Origin: Phymatolithon calcareum
Lineage: Eukaryota; Rhodophyta; Florideophyceae; Hapalidiales
DNA length: 64,000 nt
Assembly: GCA_977006965.1 (NCBI GenBank)
Contig: OZ345378.1
Span: 2,046,001 to 2,110,000, forward strand
Direction: 5' to 3'
The position numbers were made by a program, and so were the translations under genes. Below, one piece after another: positions 41,138 to 50,902 of the stretch (within the stretch, counting starts at the first letter, position 1; the number at the start of each line of letters is the position of its first letter). Under the pieces are notes generated by a model that did no database searches, was not told the DNA's origin, and was given only the letters and a program-made list of their open reading frames with translations.

Positions 41138-42136
41138 ATGTCGGCGGGTCATTCATCATCCCACCGGCTTCCCGCGACGAGCGGCGCTGTTCTCTCCCTC
41201 CACTCGGGCACATCGTCCCGCGGCTCTTCACATTCCGAGCATTTCTATGAAGATATGCAGGCGACGTTGAACTCCGATCCCGTTCCTTCTTCGAACAGCG
41301 AGCGGACAGAAATGGCGGGGGAAAGCGAAGAGACTCCCGGTACCGACTCCACCGCGGGCGCCGTCCATCCCAGCGGGAGCACGGCCGCGTCTGCTCACAG
41401 TGACGACTCCGGGGAGGCATCGAGCGGATCCGACTCTTCACAGAGCGAAGATTCCCTCGAGATCACGATGTCGGCCACAACGGCTCAAGGGAAGCAGATT
41501 GCAGGAGAAACCAACGTTTGTCTCCCGTTCATCAAGTGCTACACCCCGATGGAGCTTTTCAAGGCTCTGATGAGGAACCACAGTCTCTTGCGGAAATATT
41601 TGCTTGATACGGTGACGTTGATGGGCAAAGAGGGCCGGTACTGCCTATCTGATGCAGCATTGCTTCTAAGCTGTCCGTTCTTTTCCAATGCACATTGTGT
41701 GACTGCAGTGATGTTCGAAGTGAAGCGAAATCCGAGCTTCCCAACCGATGGATGGATGCAGAAGAAGAAGAAGAAGATTAAGAAGAAGAAGAAGAAGACG
41801 AAGACCAAGAGTCCCGGGAAGGCGAAAGCCAGCATAGCGAAATCTTCCACGGAGAGCGGGGAGTGGGTCGTGAACGCTGTCTGGGAGCACCGGTGCCATG
41901 GCGCTCACAAAGGGTTCCATTTCCTGACCGAATGGAAGGCAGAACCAGAACCAAGCTGGGCTCCAGGTCATACGTTCTACGATGGAGACGGCACAGTGAC
42001 CCTGGCCCTGCAAAAGTACCTTGACACAGTCCCTGACGTTGCAAACTCTGATCTTTTCATTGACTGGCGTGATGCTACGATTGCTATGCTTCATGCACGG
42101 GAGATAGCGAACCAAGTTGAGGAGACATCGGACTGA
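41138..42136 (+). CDS. Chromodomain-like protein, paralogue B2 (unknown family)
   Basis: A 332-residue intronless paralogue of the protein at 25424-26377. An acidic Ser-rich N-terminus is followed by TPMELFKALMRNHSLLRKY, LSDAALLLSCPFF, KRNPSFPTDGW, a longer Lys tract (about 206-228) and the chromo-like end: GEWVVNAVWEHRCHG, FHFLTEWKAEPEPSW, then LQKYLDTVPDV. Compared with B1, the Lys tract is expanded by an AAGAAG repeat and the acidic N-terminus by a few residues. Both reading frames are free of stops, although surrounding duplicated DNA has drifted, which argues for purifying selection on the protein. Molecular role unknown; chromatin binding is inferred from the domain only. Confidence 0.6.
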   Translation: MSAGHSSSHRLPATSGAVLSLHSGTSSRGSSHSEHFYEDMQATLNSDPVPSSNSERTEMAGESEETPGTDSTAGAVHPSGSTAASAHSDDSGEASSGSDSSQSEDSLEITMSATTAQGKQIAGETNVCLPFIKCYTPMELFKALMRNHSLLRKYLLDTVTLMGKEGRYCLSDAALLLSCPFFSNAHCVTAVMFEVKRNPSFPTDGWMQKKKKKIKKKKKKTKTKSPGKAKASIAKSSTESGEWVVNAVWEHRCHGAHKGFHFLTEWKAEPEPSWAPGHTFYDGDGTVTLALQKYLDTVPDVANSDLFIDWRDATIAMLHAREIANQVEETSD

Positions 42137-42554
42137 GTGCCTTACTGTCTTCCTTCTGCAAGCGGGAGGTCTTTACTGAATTTATTGCTTCTTGTACTTT
42201 TGTTTCTGACTTGAACTTGTTCTCAACAGTAAATTGACTTGAATTGTACCCAAAACATGAAGGTGGACTCTTTGTGAACGTTCCCCTCGAAGGAGCTCCA
42301 CGCCATGTGCACAGTGGAAATGATTACACTCTGATGTAGGCTTTTACGACCGATAAATCTAAACCCCGTGTAATGATAAAGGACTGGAAGATCTACCGGA
42401 TATAAACCTGCCAGAGGCGACGATACGATCTATAGTTAAGTTCACCAGTGGAGCAATTGATGTCTTAGGAGGTGGTAATAGAAGGCATAGGGATCCCGAG
42501 TCATTTCTCAGCTCCGTGTGGAAGTGACTATTCACGAGCTAATCAGAAGACTTC

Positions 42555-42745
42555 GGAAGGCGTGGTGCCTTCGAATTCTTTCGCCTGTGGCTGTGTTGGA
42601 AGCTCGTGCACTGAGGGAGAGGGTCCTATATGCCTGCTTGCTGCAGTTGTATCGGTGGATTGTCGAGAGATGCTTTCACGCGACTGAAGGTGTCTAGATT
42701 TACAGCCGATAAGAACCTGGGCACTTCGCCGGTACTGTCCCTCAT
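42555..42745 (-). pseudogene. Short decayed copy of MSH4 exon 1 start (A3)
   Basis: Matches A2 27730-27929 closely (GTGCCTTCGAATTCTTT... region) and the MSH4 start region more distantly. The rest of exon 1, intron 1 and exon 2 found in A2 is absent here. It cannot encode a MutS domain. Confidence 0.6.
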
Positions 42746-43877
42746 GACAGAGGTGGATGACTCTGAGCCAGTTCGCTGCTATCGGCGTTGCTCCAAGATC
42801 CCGAAGCAAGCCAAAGATTGAGCCGAAATTTCGATTCAGGCAGCTCAATAAACATCGATTAATGTTGTTCACGCACAGATTTACGTAAATCTATGTCCGG
42901 GTGGATCTGAAAAGTGTCTCAAACCAACACAAAAAAGAGAAGAGGCGCAGACCCTCTTCACCGGTAAATTAGTGGAATTTTTTAAGTCTGGGAAACCACA
43001 TCTTCGGAGTGGAGATCATGGAATTTCGACACGGCGACTGTGCATTCGAGAGCTGAAAAGCTAGACGAAAAAATTTCCACTACTGCTTTTCTAAACTTCC
43101 CATTAAAAGTCATCGTGTTGTTCACTCGCGCCTTGTACAGAATCTATGCAACGAGGTGACACGCACGGCTAGAGATCTTCCACGGGCACATTTTGTCTTG
43201 GTCGGAACGTTCCATCGATATACTCAGCCTTGGTACGTCGTCGCGCTTCTGCCTGTTGTTCACCCCATCCCAGTGGCCTAGGCTCTAGGCGCAATCCCGA
43301 GTGACAATCAAATTCTCAGCTCTCACCCAAATTGACCTCTTCCACCTTTGCCTCCTTCCGACATTGCACCATTGCACACATCGCGACCGGAGCACCATCG
43401 TCCACCCCGAGGCAGCAGGAAATGCCAATGACCTGAGGTCAGCATGCTTTGTAAGCGGCGAAGGCACCGCCGTCCGCACGATCACGCCGCTCCACGAGAC
43501 CCCCCCCCGAGTTGGCCGATCGCCAAAACAAGCGTTCGCTCCGCTACTTGCTGCCCACGCCATTATCACATCTGTCCTCGTCCCGGTAAAGCAATAGGCT
43601 TCATGGAGTTTTTCTAATAGAGCTCTGGCGCTGTCCAGTTCCAACACAATTCATCTGAATCTCACAAGTAAGATCAGGAATGCTCAAAATAGAAGCAGCG
43701 GTCGTCAAATGATCGAGCTCGATTCGGATAGCCATATGATTCAAACGTATCGCAATGGGCCCATGAGCTGAGGATGCATACTTTGGCAGAGGATAGGACA
43801 TCTAAACTTGTGTAGATGAATGACATTACCGACTTGTTGGACAGTTCTAGTCGCTGCTTCGATAATTGTGGAAGGTG

Positions 43878-44541
43878 TCAGTTTGCACAGAAGAAAGACT
43901 CCTTCTTGTCCGACGTTGTTTCTGTCTTCGTCAGGATCACCATAGGGCTTAATTTAGGGAAGAAATGTACCCATCGTGCTGTAATCTTGGACTCTAGGTC
44001 ACTGGAGTATACTTCACGGGAACCAGAAGTCGGAGAACTATAAGCAACCGCTTTGATAATCGCCTTGGTCAACCCACATCAGAATTCTGCAGCTTCAACA
44101 CCTTCTCCCGTTCGTATGGCATCAGTGAAACTGCCCAATTCGATTTCTGGTGCCTACAGCCGGATGTTTGTTCCCTTCCTTTTCCTAACTCAGGAGCAGA
44201 TGTAGCTGATAGCGGTCTGTTTCGGGAGCGAAACAAATAACTTGCCTCCATGAGGTTCGAATTATCGGTATCTTGGAATGCACTCCGGAAAGCTTTTCCG
44301 GGCCTCGACGTGATGTTCTTCACACCAAGCGCCTCCTGTGTCTGCATCCAATGCATTATCGCGCTTCGGTCCGCAAGTGGCGTCACGTGTCGTAGGCGCC
44401 TCTTTCGGGGGGGGGGGTACTTTCAGTTCTTGTTTTGGCTTTTGGTCATTGAAACTGGTAGCCGAAGGAGCTTCATTTCCGTTTCAATCCGCTGCCGAAT
44501 CAGCCTCTATGGCACAATGAAGTTTTTCCGTTTCCATAGAA
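43878..44541 (-). pseudogene. Frameshifted copy of the CENP-B-like gene (A3)
   Basis: Fragments LADRSAIMHWMQTQEALGVK, FQDTDNSNLMEASYLFRSRN and KITARWVHFFPKLSPM lie in different frames. The stop after LQNSDVG is the same as in A2. A poly-G run (about 44407-44417) replaces coding sequence upstream of the first HTH. The extreme N-terminus is lost. Confidence 0.75.
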
Positions 44542-46901
44542 CCATGGCCAGAACTGAGAGGTGACAGTTCTGTACTACCCTGTGTACAAGCAGAACCCAT
44601 TTCGTGCAAAGGATAGAATAACCAATAAGCTTCTACGGTTTAGTGGTGCAACTACCTCACGAAGCTGTTCATAAGTCGGTTAGAATGTAGAGGACTATAC
44701 TAGTTGGGCAGAGTTAAACCAAATAAGTAGTTAGAATTCTGAACAATAAGAATTTGCTCGAGTAAGAAATAGTGTTTACACAATGCCATCGGGACAACGG
44801 CGATGGCGTTAAATGAATGACTGAGCACGGGCAAAATGTTTGTAACGAGTGTGTGAGTCCGTAAATGAGATGAGTGACTGTGTAGTACTCAAACCCACGA
44901 AGGAGACAAAAAAGGGAAAGTTGGGCCCGGATTCACAACTTAGGGCACATGATTTCGGCCCAAGTCACAACAACGAAGACCTGAGGTAGTACTGCTCCCA
45001 CTCTGTCTTTCACCTGACAAATAGTAAATTGGGCAATACCGGATGAATCTGGATAGCCGCTGTCTTTTTGCTGCGCAGCAGAGTCCCAATTGCAAGAATA
45101 TGCTGGCTCGGTATCTAAGATTCTAGGGCCATAACGTATTGTCGACACAATAGGGAAGATCTGCACCTTCATGACAAAATGAGCACTGCGTTCACCCAAA
45201 GCTTCCGTGACGGACACAGAAAGTCGTTTCCACAGAAAATGATGATGTGCTGTAGAGCATGGTTGGCCAAAGGATTGGTTTTTGTCCGTGGGCATCCCGC
45301 GTCTACCAAGATACACTTAATCGTCTTCCAAGCAATTGAATTTGATGATCAGAAATCTCATCTGCCAATTATTCCAACATCTTCCTCATGCTTTCTATCA
45401 CTCGCGCAACATTCTCCTCTTTTAAATCGATCAGTTGTGCCGATCCATTTATTGAACTCAGCTATTTATCTTCAAGCTTCATCGCACTCAAGCTCGATGA
45501 GACTCTCGATTCCGATTGAGCCCCTGAAGTTTCGTTCTCAGCCCCAGGATCAAACAGGAAGACGTTCAATTATCTCCGACATCCGGAAGATGTACAACAT
45601 CGGTTCCTCCTATCTTCCTGCCACTCCTTCCCTTGTGCCGGTCCCAAAACCGAAGAATTTTTTGTCGTCCATTCTACTTAGGGTGCTGTCATTGAATATT
45701 AAAGTTCATGATAGAACTTTCTCGTTTCACGTGTGGTGTCTGCGCTGTCTCATTGATTGCTCAGACGAAAGCTTGTAGTCTCGCTTCCAGAGTGGGCCTG
45801 GTGGATTTTAGGTTCATGCATCGAGGTTCCTCGAAAATCAATTTAAAGGAAGAGAGCGGGACTTTCATCTAGCGGCGCATCGACGTCCTCAAATTCCCTC
45901 GGCAGAATTAATAACAGTACTGATCTTTTCGTGATCCATTCTTCGGTGCAGAGGGAACAGGTATTGTTTCCGAGCGGCAGTTGCTACCGCTAGTCCAAAT
46001 GGACACTGAGATGTAGTCTACAACGAAAGACATGGTCACACTGCTCTCCGTGTACGATGTGAAAAGCAGAAGCAGTCTCTTGGACGTAAGCCAGTTTACT
46101 TTTTCCTGCTTTCCGTCCAATTTCAGGCATAATGTCCGATCACCGAAATGTACGATAATGTCCTAAAGTAGGCAATTTGGTTTTCCTTTCGTTGCTCACA
46201 TTTTGGCACCCTGCATCGAACTTACAGTTCTTGTTGTCTGCTGCAGAGTATACCACTAGAGATCTGCCATACAATACTCACGGGCAACTGCTCTGAAATC
46301 GGAGTCGACACCACGGATTTAGTTTGCCTCGTCCTTGATCTTTCAGTGCTTCACAATTGTACGTGTCCCACCATTCTCCCCTATCCAATTTCAGGCGCAT
46401 ATGCTTATGCTTTCTCTCTGAAAGTGGAACATTTCCTTGACCCAGACCATTTCGCGCATATTGGACTAAGGTGGTGTTACAAGGCATGATAGCCTAAATA
46501 CCACAGAGGACACAAACATTCTATCCATAGAACGGTAGGAATTTTTTCGGATGGGGTCGGCTACACTGAACTGCGTTCTCATGCGTGGTCACAACTGGGC
46601 TATTACGTTCCCCTGTTGTGAGCAATCGAGATTGTGCTCGGCGAGAGCGGGCTGCATGACCTTTTCTTTGATTGGACCAACGACGGACCAGTAATCTGAT
46701 GTGATCTGGCGCGGCAAAAATGATGCCAACAGCCAATCATTCCGTATTTCGATTGCATCCATATTCCCATTACGGAGCAGTATGCACCTCCGCTTCTCGG
46801 AGAACCGTCGAGGAATTTTCCTCCACTACCTCCTCATTCTAGACGATTTCCGACCCTGTCCAAGTGTGGTGCATCGGAACCAACGCCAGCTCCGCGGCAC
46901 G
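44542..46901. other. Gap without a recognised gene
   Basis: The longest frame, 45179-45778 plus (199 codons), has no motif and a Ser/Leu-rich composition. The opposite frame 44933-45316 is similarly unconvincing. DNA at 44545-44760 resembles 27170-27360. The end (46700-46901) is the 5' leader of the FTR gene. Confidence 0.4.
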
Positions 46902-47246
46902 ATGCCGTTCGCGTTTGTGTCGCACCCGTTGCCCGTGCGAATTTCAAGGAGAGGAATGTTGAGACGTGTTCCTCGGGCGGCAGTATCTCCTCAAAGTCAA
47001 CCGGAAACAACATCAATGGAGATGACCGTCGGACAAAAAGTGCGCGTCAAGACTTCACTGATTATGTATCATTATCCAAAACATCGCAACGAGCCGTACG
47101 ATGTGAAAGGCTTGGAAGGTGTGATTAGCAAGGATGTGACATACAAGGACGGCGTGGAAATGAGTGCGACAAAACCGTACATCGTAAAGTTCGAAGATCC
47201 AAAGTTTATGGCGCATTTTGATGAGGACGAACTTGAAGCGATATAA
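46902..47246 (+). CDS. FTRV: Ferredoxin-thioredoxin reductase variable chain, plastid-targeted
   Basis: A 114-residue protein. Residues 1-40 (MPFAFVSHPLPVRISRRGML...) are basic and hydroxylated like a plastid transit peptide. The mature part begins at about 41 with MTVGQKVRVKTSL, followed by MYHYPKHRNEPYDVKGLEG, PYIVKFED and FMAHFDEDELE, the SH3-like beta barrel of the FTR variable (A) subunit. It caps the catalytic 4Fe-4S subunit that transfers electrons from photoreduced ferredoxin to thioredoxins. In red algae the catalytic chain is typically plastid-encoded and this one nuclear. The start was chosen at 46902 for the transit sequence; the frame is open from 46701. Convergent with the hydroxylase gene, 157 bp between stops. 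Confidence 0.88.
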   Translation: MPFAFVSHPLPVRISRRGMLRRVPRAAVSPQSQPETTSMEMTVGQKVRVKTSLIMYHYPKHRNEPYDVKGLEGVISKDVTYKDGVEMSATKPYIVKFEDPKFMAHFDEDELEAI

Positions 47247-47403
47247 CACTTGGGCCCTGTGACTCGGCCCAGGAAAACGTCAAGCTGGGTCGCTCGGCGT
47301 GAAGGACACACGATTTTTTTGCTCATGTAGTAGCTTCAAAATATTCAGTAGGGAGCGTGACTTCAGCCTTGTATTTTTTCAATTGGCTCTTCTTGAACGT
47401 TGT

Positions 47404-48339
47404 CTATGTCTTCGAGTCATACACCACGTCCGTTCTTAGCACGAATTTTTCGCCCGCGATTACGGCTTTTGCCTCATGGGTCAAGCACTGCAGTCCATGG
47501 CTGATTGCCAAGAGAAAGTGGAGGACACATTTTGATTTTTGGGGTTAGAGTAGTTTTCGCGGGGGACGGAGGTGCAATTTCGGCAACATAATTTTTGGAG
47601 CAATCTACCAAGTTTTTCAGGAGCTGCAATAGGGATGCCGGTAAACGTACCCATGAAACAGGAGACTTCCCCGTCTTGGAATGAAGTTACAAGCAACGTT
47701 GCGACCGGAATGATCAGTGTAAAACACCGTTTCCCCGCCCTTCAATCCCTCATCATTGAGGTAAATCAGCACAGTTATTCCGGTACTTATTGCTTCATCC
47801 AATTCGTTCGACTCATCAATATGTTTTCCGAAACGCTGTCCTACGCCGTATCGATACAATCTGATTTTGTTGTAGCATCCAGCCGGACAACCAAAGTGTA
47901 AACCTTCCGGAATGAAGACTTTTAGGCGTTGCCATATGCGAGCAGCAATGTCATCATCAAAAATTTCGATTCGTCCGTTGTCGCGGAATGCAATATCGCT
48001 GGATTCTGGGTGAGAAACATTTTCAAACCCAGTACGTTGCGCGAGAGAAATCCACGCATTGCATTCAAACTCACTCAGAAAATTGTCGATGACCCATATC
48101 CGATTCTTATACAAAGTCCGCCGCTGCAGGCTAACGGAGATGTCGCGCGACTTCTTCCCGCCTTTTGCAGCTACTGGAAACAGGGGCGCACAACGAAATT
48201 TTTCAAGATTGTCACTGTGTTGCGAGTTGCTTGGAGTGTCATCCGCGGAACTTGTCGTCTTCGCACGCTTTTTTCTTGGCATTGGGATTAGCTGTTTATT
48301 GCCCTCTAAAGGCAACAGTATTGCTCCCCTTGTAAACAA
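47404..48339 (-). CDS. 2-oxoglutarate/Fe(II) dioxygenase, prolyl-4-hydroxylase type, one intron
   Basis: Join of 48339-47651 and 47500-47404; intron 47650-47501 (150 nt, donor GTACGT, acceptor ATCAG, phase 2), 261 residues. VIDNFLSEFECNAWISLA opens the P4H fold. Iron ligands are His173 and Asp175 in GKHIDES and His238 in CLTHEA, the last supplied only by exon 2. Lys248, ten residues on, is placed to bind 2-oxoglutarate, and FVLRTDVVY closes the domain. GGETVFY is the usual strand before the loop. A basic MPRKKRAK follows residue 20, so translation could also begin at 48282 with an NLS-like terminus. No ER signal peptide is evident, so a nuclear or cytosolic target is more likely than collagen-type secretory proteins. 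Head to head with DDX1. Confidence 0.8.
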
Positions 48340-48525
48340 GAGTTAAGGGTTGCTCTGACTGCGTTGTACAGCTCACCATCCTCACGATATGATTGTATCA
48401 TCGAATTTTCCTAATAAATTTCCACTTCATCGATTCCCACTCTGACTTTGCTGAAGGTCGAAGCGCAGTATTTTTGAACAGCGAAGTTGACATTCGAGAT
48501 CAAGTTATCTCTTTCCGATCTCTCG
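48340..48525. promoter_or_regulatory. Compact bidirectional promoter region
   Basis: Only 186 bp separate the hydroxylase start (minus) from the DDX1 start (plus). If both starts are right, the two promoters overlap. No specific motif identified. Confidence 0.35.
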
Positions 48526-50817
48526 ATGTCTGCCTTCGAAGAGCTTGGGGTGATGCCAGAGATCATCCAAGCATTAGAAGACATGAACTGGCTTCTCCCA
48601 ACACCAGTGCAAACTGAAGCAGTTCCACTAATCCTTGGCGGCGGAGATGTAGCGGCCGCTGCGGAAACGGGGTCTGGAAAGACAGGAGCGTTCTGTATTC
48701 CAATATTGCAAACTGTCTTCGAAACTCGCCGAACAAACCTTTCCAATTCCACCAGTGTGCCTACATCAGCTGCAATTGCTCTCTCAACGGAAGATCGTGG
48801 TCGCTTTATTGCTATCGACGTGAAGAATTCTGCTGCACAATGCCGACGCCAGGGTCTCTGGCAAGGCGTGCGCGCCACCCGCGGAGTTGCGCGGGGAAAA
48901 TGGTATTATACTGCGCTTGCAGACGATGATGGAATTGTACGTGTTGGATGGAGCTCTATGTTTGCAAACCTGAACCTTGGAACGGATAAGCGCGGTTTTG
49001 GCTACGGTGGTACTGGCAAGAAATCACATGGTGGCAAGTTTGATGCATACGGAGGCCCCTACACCAAGGGAGATATCATCATTTGTGCAATTGAGTTCTT
49101 CGAGGAAGCTTCAGAGCATAATGTGAGAGTCTCGTTTTGTAAGAATGGGAAGAATTTGGGAGTTGCGTTTGATCTACCCGTAGCATATCTGGGAGCTTCC
49201 AATATCTGTCTTATTCCCACCTGTGCCATGAAGAATGGACAACTGACCATGGACTTCTTTTCAAAAGTACCGGCGTTAGACGAACTCGGGTTTCAACCGA
49301 TTGGAGCAGCATCAGTGGAGGACGCAACCCCTACAAAGTCTGTGACGGATGCACTGGAAGCTGCTGAAAGAAAGAGGAAACGCAGTAATGTTGATGTTGA
49401 CGAAGGCGGCGAGGTGCGACAGCCCCTCGCATTAATATTGGAACCATCTCGCGAACTGGCTGGGCAAGTTGAAGAAGAACTGAAAAAGTTTGGCAAGTAT
49501 TTGGAGACTGATTCCGTTCGGCATCTGTTGCTCGTTGGAGGCGGAAAACCGAAGCAAGATATTGCACGTCTGCTAAAAGGAATTGATATCGTGTCAGGAA
49601 CTCTGGGGACTATTCAATCGCATCTCAACAAACGAAGTTTGTGTCTTGACAGCGTGCGATTTTTCGTACTGGATGAAGCCGATACTTTTGCGGCGGAAAA
49701 TTTGCGCGATGTCCTCGAAATTCATGCAAAAGTTCCCTCCAGAAACCGAGTGCAGACGCTACTTTTTTCCGCAACTTTGCACTCTCCTGAAATTCTGTCT
49801 CTGTCTGAAAAGATTCAATCGTTTCCAACTTGGATCGATTTGAAAGGGAAAGACGCGGTTCCTGAGACAGTGCATCACACCCTCGTCCGACTTGATGCCA
49901 ATGTTGATGCAACGCTGCTGAAGGACTTTGAGCCAAGCATTTTATGGCCTCTCGACGCAGTTCACAAGGCTCAGAGTTATTCTGATGTGATGGATGCCGC
50001 GGATGTGAGGTCTCACACTATGAAGAAGTTGAAGCTGGCTGCGCTGCGAAAAGTCATTGACGCGAACGATATGCAGCATGCAATGCTTTTTGTGCGAACT
50101 CAGCAGGACGGAGACAACTTGGAATCATTTTTGCTGCAATGCTCCGGGGTTCCTCGCAGAGAGGTGGATCGGCTTAGATTCAGGAGACGTCGAGATACGG
50201 GACCCGAAGTACAATACTCGTGCGCTGTTTTGCACGGCGGGAGACGACAAGAGGAAAGAGAAGAGGCTCTCGCAGCATTCAAAGCAGGGGAGGTCCGATT
50301 CTTGGTATGCACAGATGTCGCCGCCCGTGGCATTGATGTAACCGGGCTTCCGTACCTTGTGAATGTAACGCTGCCAGATAAGTCGGAGAACTACATTCAT
50401 CGGGTCGGTCGTGTTGGGCGTGCGGATCGCTATGGTCTGGCAGTTTCCCTGGTTTCGTCGCAGAAGGAAGCTGTTTGGTTCCATTCATGCGGAAAGGCGA
50501 AAAATGGCATTTGCAATAGACGAAAGCTCGTCAGTGCGGGTGGTTGCGTTATGTGGTATAATGAACCAAAGCTGCTCCAAGAGATCGAGGATCGCTTGAA
50601 AGGGCAAATCGAAGAACTGGGTGACAACTTTAAGCGAAAGAATGGTTCAAGCGCCCCGGTTCTATACGGTGCACGAAAAGGAGAAAAGCTAGTGAATGAG
50701 CAAACCGCTGCAAACGTCAATGCGCTGAAACCCGCAGTCAAGGCTTTAATGAAACTTGAACATGATGCGCAAGATTCCTTCTTTGCTTTGCAAGATCGAT
50801 ATCCGATTCACTTTTGA
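48526..50817 (+). CDS. DDX1: ATP-dependent RNA helicase DDX1 (DEAD-box with SPRY insert)
   Basis: A 763-residue intronless protein. It begins MSAFEELGVMPEIIQALEDM, the Q-motif region; motif I AETGSGKT is at 46-53. A SPRY domain is inserted at about 115-260 (GKWYYTALADDDGIVRVGWS, GFGYGGTGKKSHGGKFDAYG), the hallmark of DDX1. Then PSRELAGQ (Ia), VLDEAD (II), LLFSATLHS (III), CTDVAARGID (V) and HRVGRVGRA (VI). The C-terminus has the DDX1 GGCVMWYNE block. DDX1 works in RNA-end processing (the tRNA ligase complex in animals), DNA-break repair and mRNA handling. Motif Ib, normally TPGR, reads TLGT here. The frame is open 13 codons upstream; the homologous start was used. Its stop is 85 bp from that of the APS reductase. 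Confidence 0.93.
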   Translation: MSAFEELGVMPEIIQALEDMNWLLPTPVQTEAVPLILGGGDVAAAAETGSGKTGAFCIPILQTVFETRRTNLSNSTSVPTSAAIALSTEDRGRFIAIDVKNSAAQCRRQGLWQGVRATRGVARGKWYYTALADDDGIVRVGWSSMFANLNLGTDKRGFGYGGTGKKSHGGKFDAYGGPYTKGDIIICAIEFFEEASEHNVRVSFCKNGKNLGVAFDLPVAYLGASNICLIPTCAMKNGQLTMDFFSKVPALDELGFQPIGAASVEDATPTKSVTDALEAAERKRKRSNVDVDEGGEVRQPLALILEPSRELAGQVEEELKKFGKYLETDSVRHLLLVGGGKPKQDIARLLKGIDIVSGTLGTIQSHLNKRSLCLDSVRFFVLDEADTFAAENLRDVLEIHAKVPSRNRVQTLLFSATLHSPEILSLSEKIQSFPTWIDLKGKDAVPETVHHTLVRLDANVDATLLKDFEPSILWPLDAVHKAQSYSDVMDAADVRSHTMKKLKLAALRKVIDANDMQHAMLFVRTQQDGDNLESFLLQCSGVPRREVDRLRFRRRRDTGPEVQYSCAVLHGGRRQEEREEALAAFKAGEVRFLVCTDVAARGIDVTGLPYLVNVTLPDKSENYIHRVGRVGRADRYGLAVSLVSSQKEAVWFHSCGKAKNGICNRRKLVSAGGCVMWYNEPKLLQEIEDRLKGQIEELGDNFKRKNGSSAPVLYGARKGEKLVNEQTAANVNALKPAVKALMKLEHDAQDSFFALQDRYPIHF

Positions 50818-50902
50818 TCGAAACCCGTGTGTGACGCGGCAGTAAAAGGTACATAATGCACGTACGCAACCAGAGTAACTGTTGACAATCAATGTAAAAA
50901 TA

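Larger units (their letters stand above)
37921..44541. repeat. Diverged direct segmental duplication, copy 2 (B2 + A3)
   Basis: Counterpart of 22445-29885. It contains the chromo-like gene B2 and then a shorter A-type remnant in which most of the MSH4 fragment is missing. DNA resembling 27170-27360 appears instead after the A3 body, at about 44545-44760, pointing to an internal rearrangement. Confidence 0.6.

Noticed and set aside
45179-45778. A 199-codon plus ORF as a real gene
   Set aside because: No motif, low-complexity Ser/Leu composition and a competing open frame on the other strand. Left as a gap note.
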